From: Streptomyces sp. TRM68416
GTDB taxonomy: Bacteria > Actinomycetota > Actinomycetes > Streptomycetales > Streptomycetaceae
DNA: 64,000 nt
Direction: 5' to 3'
Assembly (NCBI RefSeq): GCF_014596915.1
Contig: NZ_JACVWU010000007.1
Span: forward strand, 62,001 to 126,000
Each line of letters starts with the position of its first letter. Within the stretch, counting starts at the first letter, position 1. The notes beneath the pieces were generated by a model. That model was not told the DNA's origin and searched no databases. It was given only the letters and a program-made list of their open reading frames with translations. This document shows positions 9,106 to 17,413 of the stretch, in pieces. The position numbers and the translations under genes were made by a program.

Positions 9106-9687
9106 ATGAGGCTTCGCGACGAACTGCCCGTGGACCACCGACTGGCCCAGGTGTACCGCTACGGCGCCGGCCTGTGCGGTGTCATCCTGCTCGTCTTCGG
9201 CACCCTGGGCTTCGCCGACCGGCTCAGCCCCTTCGACACGGACGGAACCCGGATCGCGGGGATGTCCACCAACGGCGTACTCAGCCTCCTCTCCGTCACC
9301 GTCGGCCTCGTCCTGATCGGCGGCGCCGTGATCGGCGGGAACTTCGCCTCCACACTCAACATGACCGTCGGCACGCTCTTCCTGCTCAGCGGCTTCTTCC
9401 ATCTCTTCGTCCTGGACCGCCCCGCCAACTTCCTCGACTTCGGCATGACCAACGTCCTCTTCAGCTTCGTCATGGGGCTGCTGATCGCCTGCTTCGGCAT
9501 GTACGGCCGGGTGTCCAGCAAGCTGCCGCACGACAACCCGTACTGGCGGCGCCGCCACCCCCGGCAGGCCGCACGCGAGTCCCTGGCGGCCCGACGGCGC
9601 GGCGGTCGGCCGGCCGCGGCCCTGGACCCGGGCCCGGACCCGGGACGAGCCGACACCGAGCCCGCGATCGCGCCCGCCCGGGACTGA
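9106..9687 (+). CDS. DUF4383-family four-helix membrane protein
   Basis: A 193-residue protein from ATG 9106, preceded by GGAAGAGGAG. Four hydrophobic segments are visible (VILLVFGTLGF, SVTVGLVLIGGAVIGG, VGTLFLLSGFFHLFVL, LFSFVMGLLIACFGMYG). The NMTVGTLF...DFGMTN pattern fits the actinobacterial DUF4383 family. The cytoplasmic tail from about residue 130 is Arg/Pro-rich (PYWRRRHPRQA). Function is unknown. The next gene in the same direction is an ECF sigma 158 bp downstream, separated by a strong inverted repeat, so an operon is unlikely. Confidence 0.85.
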   Translation: MRLRDELPVDHRLAQVYRYGAGLCGVILLVFGTLGFADRLSPFDTDGTRIAGMSTNGVLSLLSVTVGLVLIGGAVIGGNFASTLNMTVGTLFLLSGFFHLFVLDRPANFLDFGMTNVLFSFVMGLLIACFGMYGRVSSKLPHDNPYWRRRHPRQAARESLAARRRGGRPAAALDPGPDPGRADTEPAIAPARD

Positions 9688-9710
9688 GGCCGTGGACGAC
9701 CCCACGGCGA

Positions 9711-9754
9711 GAATCGATGCAACGTCGATGCGAGTTGTTCGCCTGCATCGATTC
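9711..9754. promoter_or_regulatory. Long inverted repeat between DUF4383 gene and litS
   Basis: GAATCGATGCA (9711-9721) and TGCATCGATTC (9744-9754) form a perfect 11-bp inverted repeat. A nested GCGA...TCGC pair lies in the loop and an extra CGATGC copy at 9726-9731. It could be a factor-independent terminator for the upstream gene or an operator/leader hairpin for the sigma-factor gene starting at 9846. No U-tract follows, so an operator role is as likely as termination. Confidence 0.6.
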
Positions 9755-9845
9755 GCGTGACGGTGGAGGGGACGCAGCCGCCCGATGCGGCCGTCGGTGT
9801 CCGCCGGACCGCGGACGCCGTCCCTTCCAGCCGGGAGTGGTCGCC

Positions 9846-10472
9846 ATGTCCGTACGGCAGACAGTCCGCACCGAGACCACGAGGCCCGCGCCGGGCCGGT
9901 CGCCGGAGACCGCGGCTCGCGAGGCGGCCGATCTGGCCGAGCGTTTCGTCCGCGGGGAGGAGGCCGCGCTGGCCGAGGTGCACCGCGCGTGGCGCCCGTT
10001 GGTCCACGCGATGGCCCGGCGGGCGCTCGGGGACACCGGCGAGGCGGAGGACGTCACCCAGAACGTGTTCCTCGCCGCCTGGCGGGGGAGGGCGGGGTTC
10101 GACCCCGTGCGCGGAGCCCTGTCCGCCTGGCTCGTGGGCATCACACGCCGCAAGGTGGCCGACGCGCTCTCCGCGCGCACCAGGCGCGGAGAGCTGACGG
10201 AGGTCGCCGGGTCGCTGCTGGAGCTGCGGGTCCGCGCGCACACGCCCGAACCCCAGGCCCTGCTCGACCGGGTCGTCGTGCGCGAGGCGATGGCGACACT
10301 GCCGGAGGCGCAGCGCCGGGTCCTGACCCTCACCTACTACGACGACCTCACCCAGACGCAGATCTCCCAGGTGACGGGCTGGCCGCTCGGCACCGTCAAG
10401 AGCCATGCCCGGCGCGGCCTGCACCGCCTCGGCCGCTGTCTCGAGGAGGAGGGTGCGGCGCTGGCGTCATGA
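9846..10472 (+). CDS. litS: ECF sigma factor, LitS-type
   Basis: A 208-residue ECF sigma. Region 2 is FVRGEEAALAEVHRAWRPLV then EDVTQNVFLAAWRG. Region 4 is LPEAQRRVLTLTYYDDLTQTQISQ followed by the helix-turn-helix GWPLGTVKSHARRGLHRL. The start is ATG 9846; a Shine-Dalgarno is weak. It lies tail to tail (6-bp overlap) with a LitR-type photoreceptor and beside photolyase and crt genes, the neighbourhood of the S. coelicolor light sigma LitS, which directs light-induced carotenoid transcription. Name and role are therefore from synteny; the target promoter sequence is not evident here. Confidence 0.85.
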   Translation: MSVRQTVRTETTRPAPGRSPETAAREAADLAERFVRGEEAALAEVHRAWRPLVHAMARRALGDTGEAEDVTQNVFLAAWRGRAGFDPVRGALSAWLVGITRRKVADALSARTRRGELTEVAGSLLELRVRAHTPEPQALLDRVVVREAMATLPEAQRRVLTLTYYDDLTQTQISQVTGWPLGTVKSHARRGLHRLGRCLEEEGAALAS

Positions 10473-11543
10473 GCGGCGCGTCGGTCCCTGCTCGAGGGGC
10501 GTCCCCCGCTCCGCGGCCAGCGTCATGTCGACCGCCTCCCGCAGGTCACGCGGGCGCGGGAGGTCCTGTACCGCACGCAGCCCCCAGCCGGGCCCGCCGA
10601 GGAGCACCCGGGGCCGGGTCCGGGCGCCGGGCACGCCCCAGCGCACGTCGGCCGCGTGGTGCGCCAGAGCCGTGTCGGCGGTGGCCCTGGACTGCGACCA
10701 CAGCAGCACGACACCGGGCCCCGTCCGCCGCACCGCCGCCAGCAGGGCCTCCGGCGGTACGGCGGCACCGAGCACGAGGACGGGCAGGCCGCGCTCCGCC
10801 AGCGCCGCGGCCAGCGCCTCCAGCGGCAACGTGTGCTGCTCGCCGGGCAGACACGCCAGCAGCACGGGCGGCGCGTCGAGCGTGCCGGGGCGCGGCAGCG
10901 CGTCGACGAAGGCGTGGCGCAGCGCCGCCGAGATGTGCCAGGAGAGCAGGTGTTCCACCTCGACATAACGGTCGCCGCTCGACTCCCACTTGCGGCCGAC
11001 CGCGCGCAGGGTGGGCGCCAGCACCGTCTCCCAGGCGGTGATCAGACCGTGGGCCGCGACGGCCTCGCTCACCTGCTCCTGCACGGCGGCCGAATCCATG
11101 CGGACGGCCGCGCGGGCGAGCCCGCGGCACTCACGGCGGACGTCGCCGAGCGGCAGACCACTTGGCGAGTGCGACCGCGTCCCGGCGAACGGCTGCGCTG
11201 CGGCGGGCGGCTTCCGGCGGACCGGGGGCCGCTCCCCGTCCGCCGACGGGAACTCCGGTTCCGTCGGCCCGGGGCCCGTGCGGCTGCGGTCGGCGGCGCG
11301 TTGCCTTGCGGCGCGAGCCGCCTCGGCCGGAGGCACACCCGCCGCCGTCAGCCGGCACATCTCCTGCACCATGGCGACGTCCTCCGCGGTCCAACGGCGG
11401 TGGCGCCCCTGGACCCTGGCCGCCGGGCCCAGCCCGTAACGGCGGTCCCAGGAGCGCAGCGTCGTCGGCGAGACCCCGAGCCTGCGGGCGAGGAACCCGG
11501 TCGTCACCCCGACGGGAACCGGGTCCTCCTCGGTGGCGGTCAT
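10467..11543 (-). CDS. litR: MerR/CarH-type B12-dependent light-sensing regulator, LitR-type
   Basis: A 358-residue protein from ATG 11543; a 29-residue longer GTG-started form is possible. An N-terminal MerR HTH (TTGFLARRLGVSPTTLRSWDRRYGL) is joined by a Pro-rich linker to a cobalamin-binding module. W186 and E197-H198 match the helical-bundle Trp/Glu-His motif, here with 10 rather than 9 residues between Trp and Glu. GEQHTLPL (H237) matches the lower-ligand ExH motif. CarH/LitR proteins bind adenosylcobalamin in the dark, repress, and release DNA when light breaks the Co-C bond. Inverted repeats at 11654-11685 in front of the gene are candidate autoregulatory operators. Position next to litS and crt genes supports a role in carotenoid photoinduction. 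Confidence 0.87.
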   Translation of the reverse strand: MTATEEDPVPVGVTTGFLARRLGVSPTTLRSWDRRYGLGPAARVQGRHRRWTAEDVAMVQEMCRLTAAGVPPAEAARAARQRAADRSRTGPGPTEPEFPSADGERPPVRRKPPAAAQPFAGTRSHSPSGLPLGDVRRECRGLARAAVRMDSAAVQEQVSEAVAAHGLITAWETVLAPTLRAVGRKWESSGDRYVEVEHLLSWHISAALRHAFVDALPRPGTLDAPPVLLACLPGEQHTLPLEALAAALAERGLPVLVLGAAVPPEALLAAVRRTGPGVVLLWSQSRATADTALAHHAADVRWGVPGARTRPRVLLGGPGWGLRAVQDLPRPRDLREAVDMTLAAERGTPLEQGPTRRS

Positions 11544-11653
11544 CCGGCGGGGGCGGCGACGAGTGGGGGCATGGCGATTGTCGTCCTCTCGCGGCGACGG
11601 GACACACAGCGGGCGGGGAAACCCGGACACGTCCTACTTCAGGCCGAAAACCA

Positions 11654-11685
11654 CTCGTGGATGCACGAGGGCGCACGAGCGTGCG
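11654..11685. promoter_or_regulatory. Two inverted repeats between litR and litQ, candidate LitR operators
   Basis: CTCGTG-GATG-CACGAG (11654-11669) and CGCACG-AG-CGTGCG (11672-11685) are perfect 6-bp inverted repeats in tandem. They sit about 110-140 bp upstream of litR and 170-200 bp upstream of litQ, in the 310-bp divergent spacer. The core GTGGATGCACG (11657-11667) recurs exactly in the crtY/crtE divergent spacer. That placement suggests a binding site shared by the light regulon. Confidence 0.55.
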
Positions 11686-11785
11686 AGCGACATCGCCCGA
11701 TCAGGGTGCAACCCCTGACCGCCGCCGCCCCGAACTACGGACACAAGGGACGGACGCCCGTCCCGTATCCGACCGAGGACCTCAC

Positions 11786-11857
11786 ATGAAGCCATGCGCA
11801 GAACGCCCCCGGACGCCGCGTCGGCCGCTGCGCCCCCCGAACGGAGAGCGGGCATGA
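11786..11857 (+). CDS. Possible 23-codon leader ORF coupled to litQ
   Basis: ATG 11786 follows GAGGACC at good spacing and encodes MKPCAERPRTPRRPLRPPNG ending ERA. The stop overlaps the litQ start as ATGA. It is short, Arg/Pro-rich and unlike any protein I know. It may be a translational-coupling leader or a chance ORF. No independent evidence supports expression. Confidence 0.3.
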   Translation: MKPCAERPRTPRRPLRPPNGERA

Positions 11858-12525
11858 ACCTGAAAGGCGCGCGCGTTCTGGTGCCGGGCGCGACCGGAGC
11901 CATCGGCGGTGCCCTCGCCGAGCGGCTGCACGCGCACGGGGCCCGGCCGGCGGTCGCGGGCCGCGACCCGGTGGCCCTGGACCGGATCGCCGCGGCCTGC
12001 GGGGGCGCACCGGCCCGCCGCTTCGACGCCTACGACCTCGGCCGCTGCGCCGACACCGTGACCTGGGCCGCGGACGCGCTCGGCGGCCTGGACGCGGTCG
12101 TCGTCTGCGTCGGGGTGCCGGCGTTCGGTCCCGCCGCATCCGTCGACGACGCCACGGCCGAACACCTGTTCACCGTCAATGCCCTGGCGCCGATGGCGTT
12201 CCTGCGCGCGGCGCTGCCCGTGGTGTCCCCACGCGGAGTCCTCGCCGCCGTCACGGGCACGGTGGTCGACCTGCTGCCGGCGGGCATGGCGGACTACGCC
12301 GCGGCCAAGGCGGCTCTGGCGGCCTGGCTGGCGGCGGCCCGCAGGGAACGCCGGCACACCGGTCCGGCCGTCCTCGACGTCCGGCTGCCGCACGTCGCGT
12401 CGGGCTTCGCCGAGCGCGCCGTCGTGGGCCGACCGCCCGCCCTGCCGCACGGGTGGACGGTGCAGCGGGCCGTGGACACGACGGTCGACGCGCTCGTCAC
12501 GGCGCGGGCCGCGGGCCATGACTGA
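11854..12525 (+). CDS. litQ: Short-chain dehydrogenase/reductase, LitQ-like
   Basis: A 223-residue SDR. GATGAIGGALAERL is the Rossmann glycine motif, and NALAPMAFLRAALP and DYAAAKAALAAWL hold the SDR core with catalytic Tyr-x3-Lys. At about 220 residues it is a minimal SDR. ATG 11854 is preceded by GGAGAGCGG; an in-frame ATG at 11794 has poorer spacing. It is divergent from litR, as an oxidoreductase gene is in the S. coelicolor light locus, hence the symbol. The substrate is unknown. Confidence 0.75.
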   Translation: MNLKGARVLVPGATGAIGGALAERLHAHGARPAVAGRDPVALDRIAAACGGAPARRFDAYDLGRCADTVTWAADALGGLDAVVVCVGVPAFGPAASVDDATAEHLFTVNALAPMAFLRAALPVVSPRGVLAAVTGTVVDLLPAGMADYAAAKAALAAWLAAARRERRHTGPAVLDVRLPHVASGFAERAVVGRPPALPHGWTVQRAVDTTVDALVTARAAGHD

Positions 12526-12729
12526 GAACGGCCTCCGCCTCTCCCCGGCCACAGGGGTGCGGAAGGACCGGAGCGCCCACCCGAAGCGGGCCTCCGGCCC
12601 CGGCTCGGGGGATCCGGGACCGAAGACCGGCCACCCCTTGCTTCCGGGGCCGACCCCCGTTCGGATGCGGGACGGGGCGGACCGTCGCGCACCGGGCACC
12701 CCCTCGCACGAGCAAGGCGGCACACTGCC

Positions 12730-14235
12730 ATGACCACTCCTCACTGGCTCTTCGGAGACCAGCTCGGACCCCACTTCCTGACGCCCGGCCCCGACGGCCC
12801 CGACCGTGCCGCCCCGGTGGTGATGATCGAGGCCCGCGCGGTGCTGCGCCGTCGGCGCTTCCACCGCGCCAAGGCCCATCTGGTCCTGTCCGCCATGCGG
12901 CACCGCGCCGCCGAACTCGGCGACCGGGTGCGGTACATCCGCTGCGAGACCTACCGCGAAGGACTGCGCGAGGCCGTCGGCGACGGACCGGTGACGGTCC
13001 ATCACCCGACCTCGCACGCGGCCCTGCGGCTGGTCCGCTCCCTCGACAACGTCACCGTGCTGCCCGCGCGCGGCTTCCTCGTACCGCACGACGACTTCCG
13101 CGCCTGGGCGGACGGGCACGGCGGCCGGCGCCTGCGTCAGGAGGACTTCTACCGCTGGGTGCGGCGCGGGCACCACCTGCTGATGGACGGCGAGGCCCCG
13201 GCCGGCGGACGCTGGAACCACGACCACGACAACCGCGAGGCCCCGCCCCGGGGCGCGTCCACCCTCGACGCCCCCGCCCCCTACCGGCCGCGCGAGGACG
13301 ACATCGACGACGAGGTGCGGCACGACCTGGACCGCTGGGAGCGGGACAAGGAGGTCGACTTCGTCGGACGGGACGGCCCCCGGCTCTTCCCGGCCACGCG
13401 GCGCGAGGCGCTGGCCGCGCTGCGCAGGTTCGTCGAACACCGGCTGGCCGGCTTCGGGCCGCACGAGGACGCGATGCTGGCCCGCGACCCGGTGATGAGC
13501 CACAGCCTCCTGTCGTCCTCGCTCAACCTCGGTCTGCTGCACCCCGAGGAGTGTGCGGCACGCGCCGAGGACGCCTGGCGGTCGGGGCGGGCGCCGGTCA
13601 ACAGCGTGGAGGGGTTCGTCCGGCAGGTCGCCGGATGGCGCGAGTACGTCTGGCAGCTCTACTGGTACTTCGGGGACGACTACCGCGACCGCAACGCCCT
13701 GCGGCACCACGCGCCGCTCCCGGAGTGGTTCCTCGACCTGGACGCCGACGCCGTCACCGCCCGCTGCCTGGCCACCGTCCTGGCCCAGGTCCGCGACACC
13801 GGCTGGACCCATCACATCCCGCGGCTGATGGTGCTCGGCAGCCACGCCCTGCAACGCGGCTGGGACCCGCGGGCGGTCACGGACTGGTTCCACCGCTGCT
13901 TCGTCGACGGCTACGACTGGGTGATGCTCCCCAACGTCGTGGGCATGTCCCAGTACGCCGACGGCGGGCGCATGACCACCAAGCCGTACACCTCCGGCGG
14001 CGCCTACGTGAACCGGATGAGCGATCTGTGCGGCGGCTGCGCGTACCGTCCCGGCGAGCGCGTGGGCGAGCGGGCCTGCCCCTACACCGCGGGGTACTGG
14101 GCCTTCCTGCACCGCCACCGGTCCCGGCTGGCGGGCAACCAGCGCATGACGCGGGCCGTGCGGGGCCTGGACCGGCTGGGTGATCTGCCGGAGCTGCTGC
14201 GTCAGGAGCGGGAGCGCGGCGACGACGCGCCCTGA
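12730..14235 (+). CDS. FeS-type bacterial cryptochrome / (6-4) photolyase
   Basis: A 501-residue protein of the cryptochrome/photolyase-related family. The N-terminal domain (WLFGDQLGPHFL, VVMIEARAVLRRRRFHRAK) is the Rossmann-like antenna domain. The helical FAD domain contains HSLLSSSLNLGLLHPEE, VNSVEGFVRQVAGWREYVW and PNVVGMSQYADGGRMTTKPYTSGG. Near the C-terminus C-GG-C (LCGGCAYRP) and RACPYT supply cysteines of the type that bind a 4Fe-4S cluster, with a further Cys in HRCFVDGYDW. Family members repair (6-4) photoproducts (PhrB) or act as light sensors. Its place in the lit/crt cluster fits a photoprotection regulon. The 3' end overlaps the convergent oxidoreductase by 34 bp. Confidence 0.88.
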   Translation: MTTPHWLFGDQLGPHFLTPGPDGPDRAAPVVMIEARAVLRRRRFHRAKAHLVLSAMRHRAAELGDRVRYIRCETYREGLREAVGDGPVTVHHPTSHAALRLVRSLDNVTVLPARGFLVPHDDFRAWADGHGGRRLRQEDFYRWVRRGHHLLMDGEAPAGGRWNHDHDNREAPPRGASTLDAPAPYRPREDDIDDEVRHDLDRWERDKEVDFVGRDGPRLFPATRREALAALRRFVEHRLAGFGPHEDAMLARDPVMSHSLLSSSLNLGLLHPEECAARAEDAWRSGRAPVNSVEGFVRQVAGWREYVWQLYWYFGDDYRDRNALRHHAPLPEWFLDLDADAVTARCLATVLAQVRDTGWTHHIPRLMVLGSHALQRGWDPRAVTDWFHRCFVDGYDWVMLPNVVGMSQYADGGRMTTKPYTSGGAYVNRMSDLCGGCAYRPGERVGERACPYTAGYWAFLHRHRSRLAGNQRMTRAVRGLDRLGDLPELLRQERERGDDAP

Positions 14236-15494
14236 CCGGTGGTGCCGCGCGGCCGGCTGCGCAGGTCGGCCAGCACCTCGCGCGCGGCCCGCGCCCCCGA
14301 CGCCATCGCCCCCTGCACCGAACCGGTGGCCCGGTGGTCCCCGCACACGAACCGACCCGGGGCCACCCGGGTCCTGCGGTTGAGCGCTTGCGGGGGCGCC
14401 ATGGCGGGCAGCGCGTCCGGCACCGTACGCACCGCGAGCAGGTCCCAGGCGTCCGTGGCCGTGCCGTAGGCCTCGGCGAGCGCCCCGCGCACCTCGCGCT
14501 CCCGGCCCTCGGCGTCGGAGCCCAGCACCGAGGTGGCGACGAGCGCGTGGCCGGGCGGTGCGTAACCGCGTACCACGTCGCTGAGCACACAGGTGTTGAG
14601 GAACCGCCGCCGGGTGTCGACCAGCAGGGTGGGCTCGCCGAGCGGCGATCTCGGGGCCACGTGGAAGTACGTGGTCACCACGCGATAGGCGGGCACGCCG
14701 ACGCCGGGCAGGAGAGTGGCGAGGGGACCCGGTCCGGTGGCCACCACCACGGCACGGGCCGCCAGTTCACGGCCGTCGGCGGTCACGGCCCCGTCGTCCG
14801 TGAGCTGCCGCACGGGCGTCTCCAGGTGCACGGTGCCCGGCGGCAGGGCGCCGGCCAGGGCGCGCGGCACCGCCCCGATGCCCCCGCCGGGCAGACACAG
14901 GGTGCCGCGCAGCATGCTGCGCCACACCAGGTGGAAGACCCGGCTGGAGGTCTCCAGCTCGTCCTCCAGGAAGACCCCCGACAGGAAAGGACGGAAGAAC
15001 CGCTCCACGAACGCGTCCGAGAACCCGGCCCGGGCCAGTGCCGTCCTCGTGGTGGTGTCCGCCGCCGATGTCAGCCGTCGCGGCGGGGCCAGCACGTCCC
15101 GCGCCGAGAGCGCACCGAGCGCGAGCAGGTCGCGCGGCCCGGCGAGTCGTCCCGACAGCAGCTCGGGCAGTGTGCCGGGACGCCGCGTCGGGTCACCGAA
15201 CCGCAGCCGGCCCGACGAGGAGTGGACCAGTACGCCGGGGGTGAACGGCCGCAGACCCAGCCGGCGCAGCGACAACCGCCGCCGCACCTGCGGATAGGAG
15301 GTGTTGAAGACCTGGAACCCGCGGTCCACGACGAAGCCCTCGACGAGGTCGGAGCGCATGCGTCCGCCCACGCCGTCGCCCGCCTCCACGACCAGCGTGT
15401 CGGTGCCGGCCGCCAGCAGGTCCCACGCACAGGCCAGTCCGGCGACGCCGGCTCCGACCACCAGCACGTCCACCACGTCCCGGGCCGGGGACAC
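14202..15494 (-). CDS. FAD-dependent amine-oxidase/desaturase-like oxidoreductase
   Basis: A 430-residue flavoprotein starting at GTG 15494 behind GAGGTGG. It has the dinucleotide motif VLVVGAGVAGLACAWDLLAAG, the GG doublet VEAGDGVGGRMRSD, LPGGGIGAVPRALA and the C-terminal FCGDHRATGSVQGAMASG that closes the FAD site. This is the layout of phytoene-desaturase/monoamine-oxidase-like enzymes. Homologues sit in streptomycete lit/crt loci, but I know of no assigned step, so carotenoid modification is only inferred. Four imperfect repeats lie directly upstream. Confidence 0.8.
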   Translation of the reverse strand: MSPARDVVDVLVVGAGVAGLACAWDLLAAGTDTLVVEAGDGVGGRMRSDLVEGFVVDRGFQVFNTSYPQVRRRLSLRRLGLRPFTPGVLVHSSSGRLRFGDPTRRPGTLPELLSGRLAGPRDLLALGALSARDVLAPPRRLTSAADTTTRTALARAGFSDAFVERFFRPFLSGVFLEDELETSSRVFHLVWRSMLRGTLCLPGGGIGAVPRALAGALPPGTVHLETPVRQLTDDGAVTADGRELAARAVVVATGPGPLATLLPGVGVPAYRVVTTYFHVAPRSPLGEPTLLVDTRRRFLNTCVLSDVVRGYAPPGHALVATSVLGSDAEGREREVRGALAEAYGTATDAWDLLAVRTVPDALPAMAPPQALNRRTRVAPGRFVCGDHRATGSVQGAMASGARAAREVLADLRSRPRGTTGQGASSPRSRS

Positions 15495-15565
15495 ACGACC
15501 ACCTCGCTCGTGTCACGAGCCGCCCCCGCCCGAGCGGGTGACGGCGGCGAAGCCCTTTCCGTCTC

Positions 15566-15766
15566 TCTTCCCGGCGGCACGGGCAGGCGGATGCACTTGG
15601 CCGCTCATGGGACCGCTGTCTTCCCGGCGGGACGGTCCGGCGGGTGCACCGGGCCGCTGTCTTCCCGACGGGACGGTCCGGCGGATGCACCTGGCGCTCA
15701 CGGGACCGCCGTCTTCCCGGCGGAACAACGATCCGGCGGAGGCACCGGACCGCTCACGGAACCACG
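15566..15766. repeat. Four imperfect tandem repeats of 41-53 bp in the 362-bp spacer
   Basis: Units start with TCTTCCCG at 15566, 15619, 15660 and 15712 (spacings 53, 41 and 52 bp). Each contains a GACGGTCCGGCGGATGCAC-like core; three of the four end GCTCAYGGGACC-like, and unit 2 lacks this 11-bp tail. A related GGTGGATGCACGGCTCACGG occurs in the crtY/crtE spacer at 19427-19446. The array lies upstream of the minus-strand flavoprotein and downstream of crtU. Possible roles are a multi-site operator, promoters read on the minus strand, or a neutral minisatellite. Nothing else is seen in this spacer. Confidence 0.8.
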
Positions 15767-15856
15767 CCCGTACCGCCGTCGAGGCGTCCCACCAGGCCCT
15801 TCGCCCCCCTGACCCGGGAGAATCCGTGAACGGCGGCCGCGGCACCGGTCGTGTGC

Positions 15857-17413
15857 TCAGCGCGCGGCCGCCCACCCGGCCAGCGCCCGCACGACCGCGC
15901 CGCGGCCCCGGTCCGGCACCGTCCACAGCGTCTGGCCACGCACCCCCCACCGTTCCAGCAGGGCGTTGGCGGCCAGGAAGCCGGTCGTCGCCGCGCGTTC
16001 CATGAGGGCCACGGGCAGCCCGGTGCGGACCAGGTCCCCGGCGACCACCAGGCCCGGGTCCGGGGTGCGTACGGACGGCCGGTCGGCGAAGCCGCCCACC
16101 GGGAACAGGGGGCAGTCGTCGTGCCACTCGTGGCGGGCGTCGACGACCGTGGCCGCGCGGGTCTCCGGGTAGACGCGGTGCAGCTGGTCGACCAGACGCT
16201 TCTCCTCCACGTCGCGGGCCGCCTCCCGCGGCACCGCGTAGGCGTGCAGTTCGACGACGGAGCCCCCGGTGCGCGCCGCCCAGCGGGCCGCCTCGTCCTC
16301 CCAGCGCTCCAGCACGCTGACGTTGTCCAGCGTGCCGAAGCCGCTGGTGCCCAGGAACCCCGGCCGCTCCGGCGCGACCGGCCGGTCCAGCCACAGGCGG
16401 CTGACCAGGAACGGCGGTGCGGTGCGCAGTCGCCCGATCCGTTCGCGCCAGGCGGCGTCGCCCAGCCCCCCGCTGCGGGCGACCAGGCCACGCAGTCCCG
16501 AGGTGTCCAGGGCGAGGACGACACCGTCATGACGGCTCTCGTCCCGGTCGGTGGCCACCACGAACCCTCCGCCGGACCGGGGCGCGACCCGCTCGACGGC
16601 AGTGCCGGTGCGCACCTCGGCGCCGTGCCCGCCCAGGTAGGCGGCCAGCGGGTCCCACAGCGCGGCCGGGAAGGGCGAGCGGGGCACGTCGAACAGCAGT
16701 CCCTCGGCCGAGCCGAGGAAGTAGATGTGGAACATCAGCGCCATCTCCGCCGCCGACAGCTGCCGGGGATCGGCGAAGAAGCTCCGGGAGAACACCTCGA
16801 ACGCCAGGTGGCGGGCGCGCTCCGGAAACCGGATCGCGCCCAGGAAGTCGTGGGCGCTGGTGCCGTCGAGACGGTCGTAGATCTCGGGTACGCGCACGTC
16901 GAGCAGGGGCAGGGCGGCGACCGGATCCATGCCGGACAGGTCGCGCAGCCGGAAGGAGGGGCTGAGCGCGGCGAAGCCGAGCGCGCTCCACGGCGGGGTC
17001 CGCGGCACGTGCCGGAAGCTGTCGCGCAGCCCGCTGCCGTGCAGCAGCGGATAGTCCGGCAGGGCGGTCAGCCGGGCCAGCCCGGGGTCGGTACGGCGCA
17101 GCAGGCCACGCAGGTTGTAGTACTGGCGGAAGAACGCGTGGAAGCCGCGGCTCATGGTCACCGTGGTGCCGTCGCGCAGCCGGGTGGGCCGGCCGCCGAC
17201 GCGCCCGCCGAGGTACGTACGGCGCTCGTACAGCGTCACGGCCACGCCGCGCTCGGCCAGCGCGGTGGCGGCGGCCAGTCCGGCGATGCCGCCGCCGATC
17301 ACGGCGACCGACCGAGGCGCTCCGACGACCCGCGCGGAGCCGGGGTGGGCCGGCAGGATCCGGGCCCGGCGGTCCCGGCCGCGGCGGGCCGCGGCGGGGC
17401 GGTGGGCGCTCAT
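15857..17413 (-). CDS. crtU: Carotenoid phi-ring synthase (beta-carotene desaturase/methyltransferase)
   Basis: A 518-residue FAD enzyme from ATG 17413, close to the known CrtU length. VAVIGGGIAGLAAATALAE and ERRTYLGGRVGG form the FAD motif. SRGFHAFFRQYYNLRGLLRR, AEMALMFHIYFLGSAEGLLFD and ERAATTGFLAANALLERWG are CrtU-like. The enzyme converts the beta-rings of beta-carotene into aromatic phi-rings, giving isorenieratene. Its ATG overlaps the crtT stop (ATGA, 17410-17413), so it is translated in a crtY-crtT-crtU operon. Confidence 0.92.
   Translation of the reverse strand: MSAHRPAAARRGRDRRARILPAHPGSARVVGAPRSVAVIGGGIAGLAAATALAERGVAVTLYERRTYLGGRVGGRPTRLRDGTTVTMSRGFHAFFRQYYNLRGLLRRTDPGLARLTALPDYPLLHGSGLRDSFRHVPRTPPWSALGFAALSPSFRLRDLSGMDPVAALPLLDVRVPEIYDRLDGTSAHDFLGAIRFPERARHLAFEVFSRSFFADPRQLSAAEMALMFHIYFLGSAEGLLFDVPRSPFPAALWDPLAAYLGGHGAEVRTGTAVERVAPRSGGGFVVATDRDESRHDGVVLALDTSGLRGLVARSGGLGDAAWRERIGRLRTAPPFLVSRLWLDRPVAPERPGFLGTSGFGTLDNVSVLERWEDEAARWAARTGGSVVELHAYAVPREAARDVEEKRLVDQLHRVYPETRAATVVDARHEWHDDCPLFPVGGFADRPSVRTPDPGLVVAGDLVRTGLPVALMERAATTGFLAANALLERWGVRGQTLWTVPDRGRGAVVRALAGWAAAR

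Noticed and set aside
15566..15766. CRISPR array
   Set aside because: Units are contiguous and unequal in length with no unique spacers, and no cas genes are present.
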